The notes beneath the pieces are model-generated. The model had not been told where the DNA came from, did not search any database, and saw only the letters and a list, made by a program, of their open reading frames with translations. A DNA stretch of 7,116 nt, from positions 1 through 7,116 of the forward strand of contig JAFQBO010000295.1 in the NCBI GenBank assembly GCA_017416665.1. The letters are read 5' to 3'. Origin of the DNA: Oscillospiraceae bacterium. GTDB lineage: Bacteria > Bacillota > Clostridia > Oscillospirales > Ruminococcaceae. A program made the position numbers and the translations under genes. This document shows, in pieces, positions 6,742 to 7,116 of this stretch; position 1 is the stretch's first letter; the number at the start of each line of letters is the position of its first letter.

Positions 6742-6774
6742 AAAAATACCGCCACAGGTAAGCCTGCAACGGTA
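6742..6774 (-). terminator. Attenuator terminator in the hisS leader
   Basis: TACCGTTGCAGG (6774-6763) pairs with CCTGTGGCGGTA (6758-6747) at all 12 positions (nine Watson-Crick, three G-U) around the loop CTTA, and TTTTTATTT follows. It ends only 22 nt before the hisS start codon and lies after the hisS promoter, so it must be bypassed for hisS to be expressed. That is the arrangement of an attenuator. Confidence 0.93.
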
Positions 6775-6844
6775 AAACGTATATCAAGTACATTTTCATC
6801 ATCACAGGCACGACAAACAGCGGTTGTACCTGCAATTTATATAA

Positions 6845-6898
6845 CTACAGTTCCAATCGCTTTAATGTATGATGGTGATGATGATGTAATACAAACAT
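6845..6898 (-). CDS. His-rich leader peptide, MFVLHHHHHHTLKRLEL
   Basis: A 17-residue frame with six consecutive His codons (CAT CAT CAT CAC CAT CAT, 6886-6869) and a TAG stop at 6847-6845. AGGAG (6912-6908) lies 9 nt before the ATG, and a consensus promoter lies just upstream. The peptide itself probably has no function; its translation rate would report the supply of His-tRNA to the attenuator that follows. It corresponds in role to the His-rich HisL peptide of enteric his operons and to PheM upstream of pheST, but stands before hisS. A six-His run in the only ribosome-site-equipped frame of this leader is very unlikely to be chance. Confidence 0.93.
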   Translation of the reverse strand: MFVLHHHHHHTLKRLEL

Positions 6899-6928
6899 TT
6901 TAATGTACTCCTTTTTTGAATTTATGAT

Positions 6929-6957
6929 ATTATATCATGTATGCCGAAATTTGTCAA
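6929..6957 (-). promoter_or_regulatory. SigA-type promoter of the hisS leader
   Basis: TTGACA (6957-6952), a 17-bp spacer and TATAAT (6934-6929) with an extended TG are full consensus. RNA should start near 6922, about 24 nt before the leader-peptide ATG. The -10 is embedded in the 15-bp palindrome ATGATATAATATCAT (6938-6924). A 10-bp palindrome CTCATATGAG (6970-6979) lies 12 bp upstream of the -35 box. Confidence 0.93.
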
Positions 6958-6990
6958 GTCAGTTTCAAACTCATATGAGAATAAGTTCTA

Positions 6991-7116
6991 AGAACCTGTC
7001 TTCACAAGAAATATATTTGGATTTTTGAATATAATTTTGTCAATAACAAGGCGAAAAATCGCAGGCGTACTTGACGTACGGCAAGATTTTTCAACAAAGT
7101 TAGTGACAAAATTTAT
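6991..7116. mobile_element. Second copy of the MITE-like element, cut by window edge
   Basis: It begins with the same 18-bp terminal repeat AGAACCTGTCTTCACAAG and follows the reverse complement of the copy at 3215-3378 for 126 bases without a gap. I count three substitutions, all in the inner region. The last 38 bp or so, including the far terminal repeat, should lie beyond the window. It sits 33 bp upstream of the hisS -35 box. The sequence just before it (AGTTCTA) weakly mirrors the element's own end. Confidence 0.88.

Larger units (their letters stand above)
6720..6922 (-). promoter_or_regulatory. Histidine-codon transcription attenuator of hisS
   Basis: A leader RNA of about 203 nt with alternative folds. 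Segment A (AGCGATTG, 6861-6854, inside the leader peptide) pairs with the 3' half of B (CAACCGCT, 6826-6819) at 7 of 8 positions. B (ATTGCAGGTAC, 6836-6826) pairs instead with C (GTGCCTGTGAT, 6811-6801) over 11 positions. C (GCCTGTGATG, 6809-6800) pairs with D (CGTTGCAGGC, 6771-6762) over 10 positions, and D is the left arm of the terminator. Inferred logic: a ribosome stalled at the first His codons leaves A:B and C:D possible, giving antitermination. A ribosome reaching the stop codon covers A, so B:C forms and frees D for the terminator. The pairings are read directly from the sequence; the mechanism is inferred from established leader-peptide attenuators. Confidence 0.85.

Noticed and set aside
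5508..6755. Longer hisS reading frame starting at GTG 6755 (or ATG 6737)
   Set aside because: The GTG lies inside the attenuator terminator arm and the ATG at 6737 in the sequence following it; neither has a ribosome site, while ATG 6719 does, and the family's MKLKAVKGTRD start fits.
6720..6957. T-box in the hisS leader
   Set aside because: No GGGTGGNACC sequence is present; the His-codon frame and alternative stems explain the leader.

Overview
The window reads as chromosomal DNA of a low-GC, spore-former-lineage Clostridia bacterium. The basis is an unmistakable spoIIID, a T-box-controlled alaS, AT-rich intergenic DNA with clear SigA-type promoters and GGAG-type ribosome sites. The sequence style, and a HisRS of the kind I associate with gut Ruminococcus/Oscillospiraceae, point there, but the genus is inference. 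All genes lie on the minus strand, so the order of transcription is from high to low coordinates.

Layout in transcription order: (1) 6991-7116, a partial copy of a short repeat element. (2) 6957-6720, a consensus promoter and a roughly 200-nt leader encoding a 17-residue peptide with six consecutive histidine codons, followed by mutually exclusive RNA hairpins ending in an intrinsic terminator. (3) 6719-5508, hisS, then a strong terminator at 5418-5382. (4) 5379-5016, AT-rich DNA carrying promoters for the next gene. (5) 5015-3501, a six-TM methyl-accepting chemotaxis-type receptor followed by a hairpin. (6) 3378-3215, a complete 164-bp copy of the repeat element in the opposite orientation. 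(7) 3109-2825, spoIIID. (8) 2822-2521, the alaS promoter and an alanine T-box leader. (9) 2520-1, alaS, lacking only its last few dozen codons.

The most interesting system is the hisS leader. Two aminoacyl-tRNA synthetase genes a few kilobases apart appear to sense amino-acid supply by different RNA mechanisms. alaS uses a T-box that binds uncharged tRNA-Ala directly (GCU specifier, UGGU acceptor-binding bulge). hisS uses a ribosome-mediated attenuator: stalling on a run of His codons should shift leader pairing from terminator to antiterminator. I can trace the pairing segments base by base. This is the logic of his and pheST leaders in enteric bacteria, applied here to a Firmicute hisS, which in better-known Firmicutes is usually T-box controlled.

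The second item is the repeat element: 18-bp perfect terminal inverted repeats, a long imperfect palindrome inside, no coding capacity, and two nearly identical copies in opposite orientation bracketing the receptor-hisS block. It looks like a non-autonomous, MITE-like mobile element.
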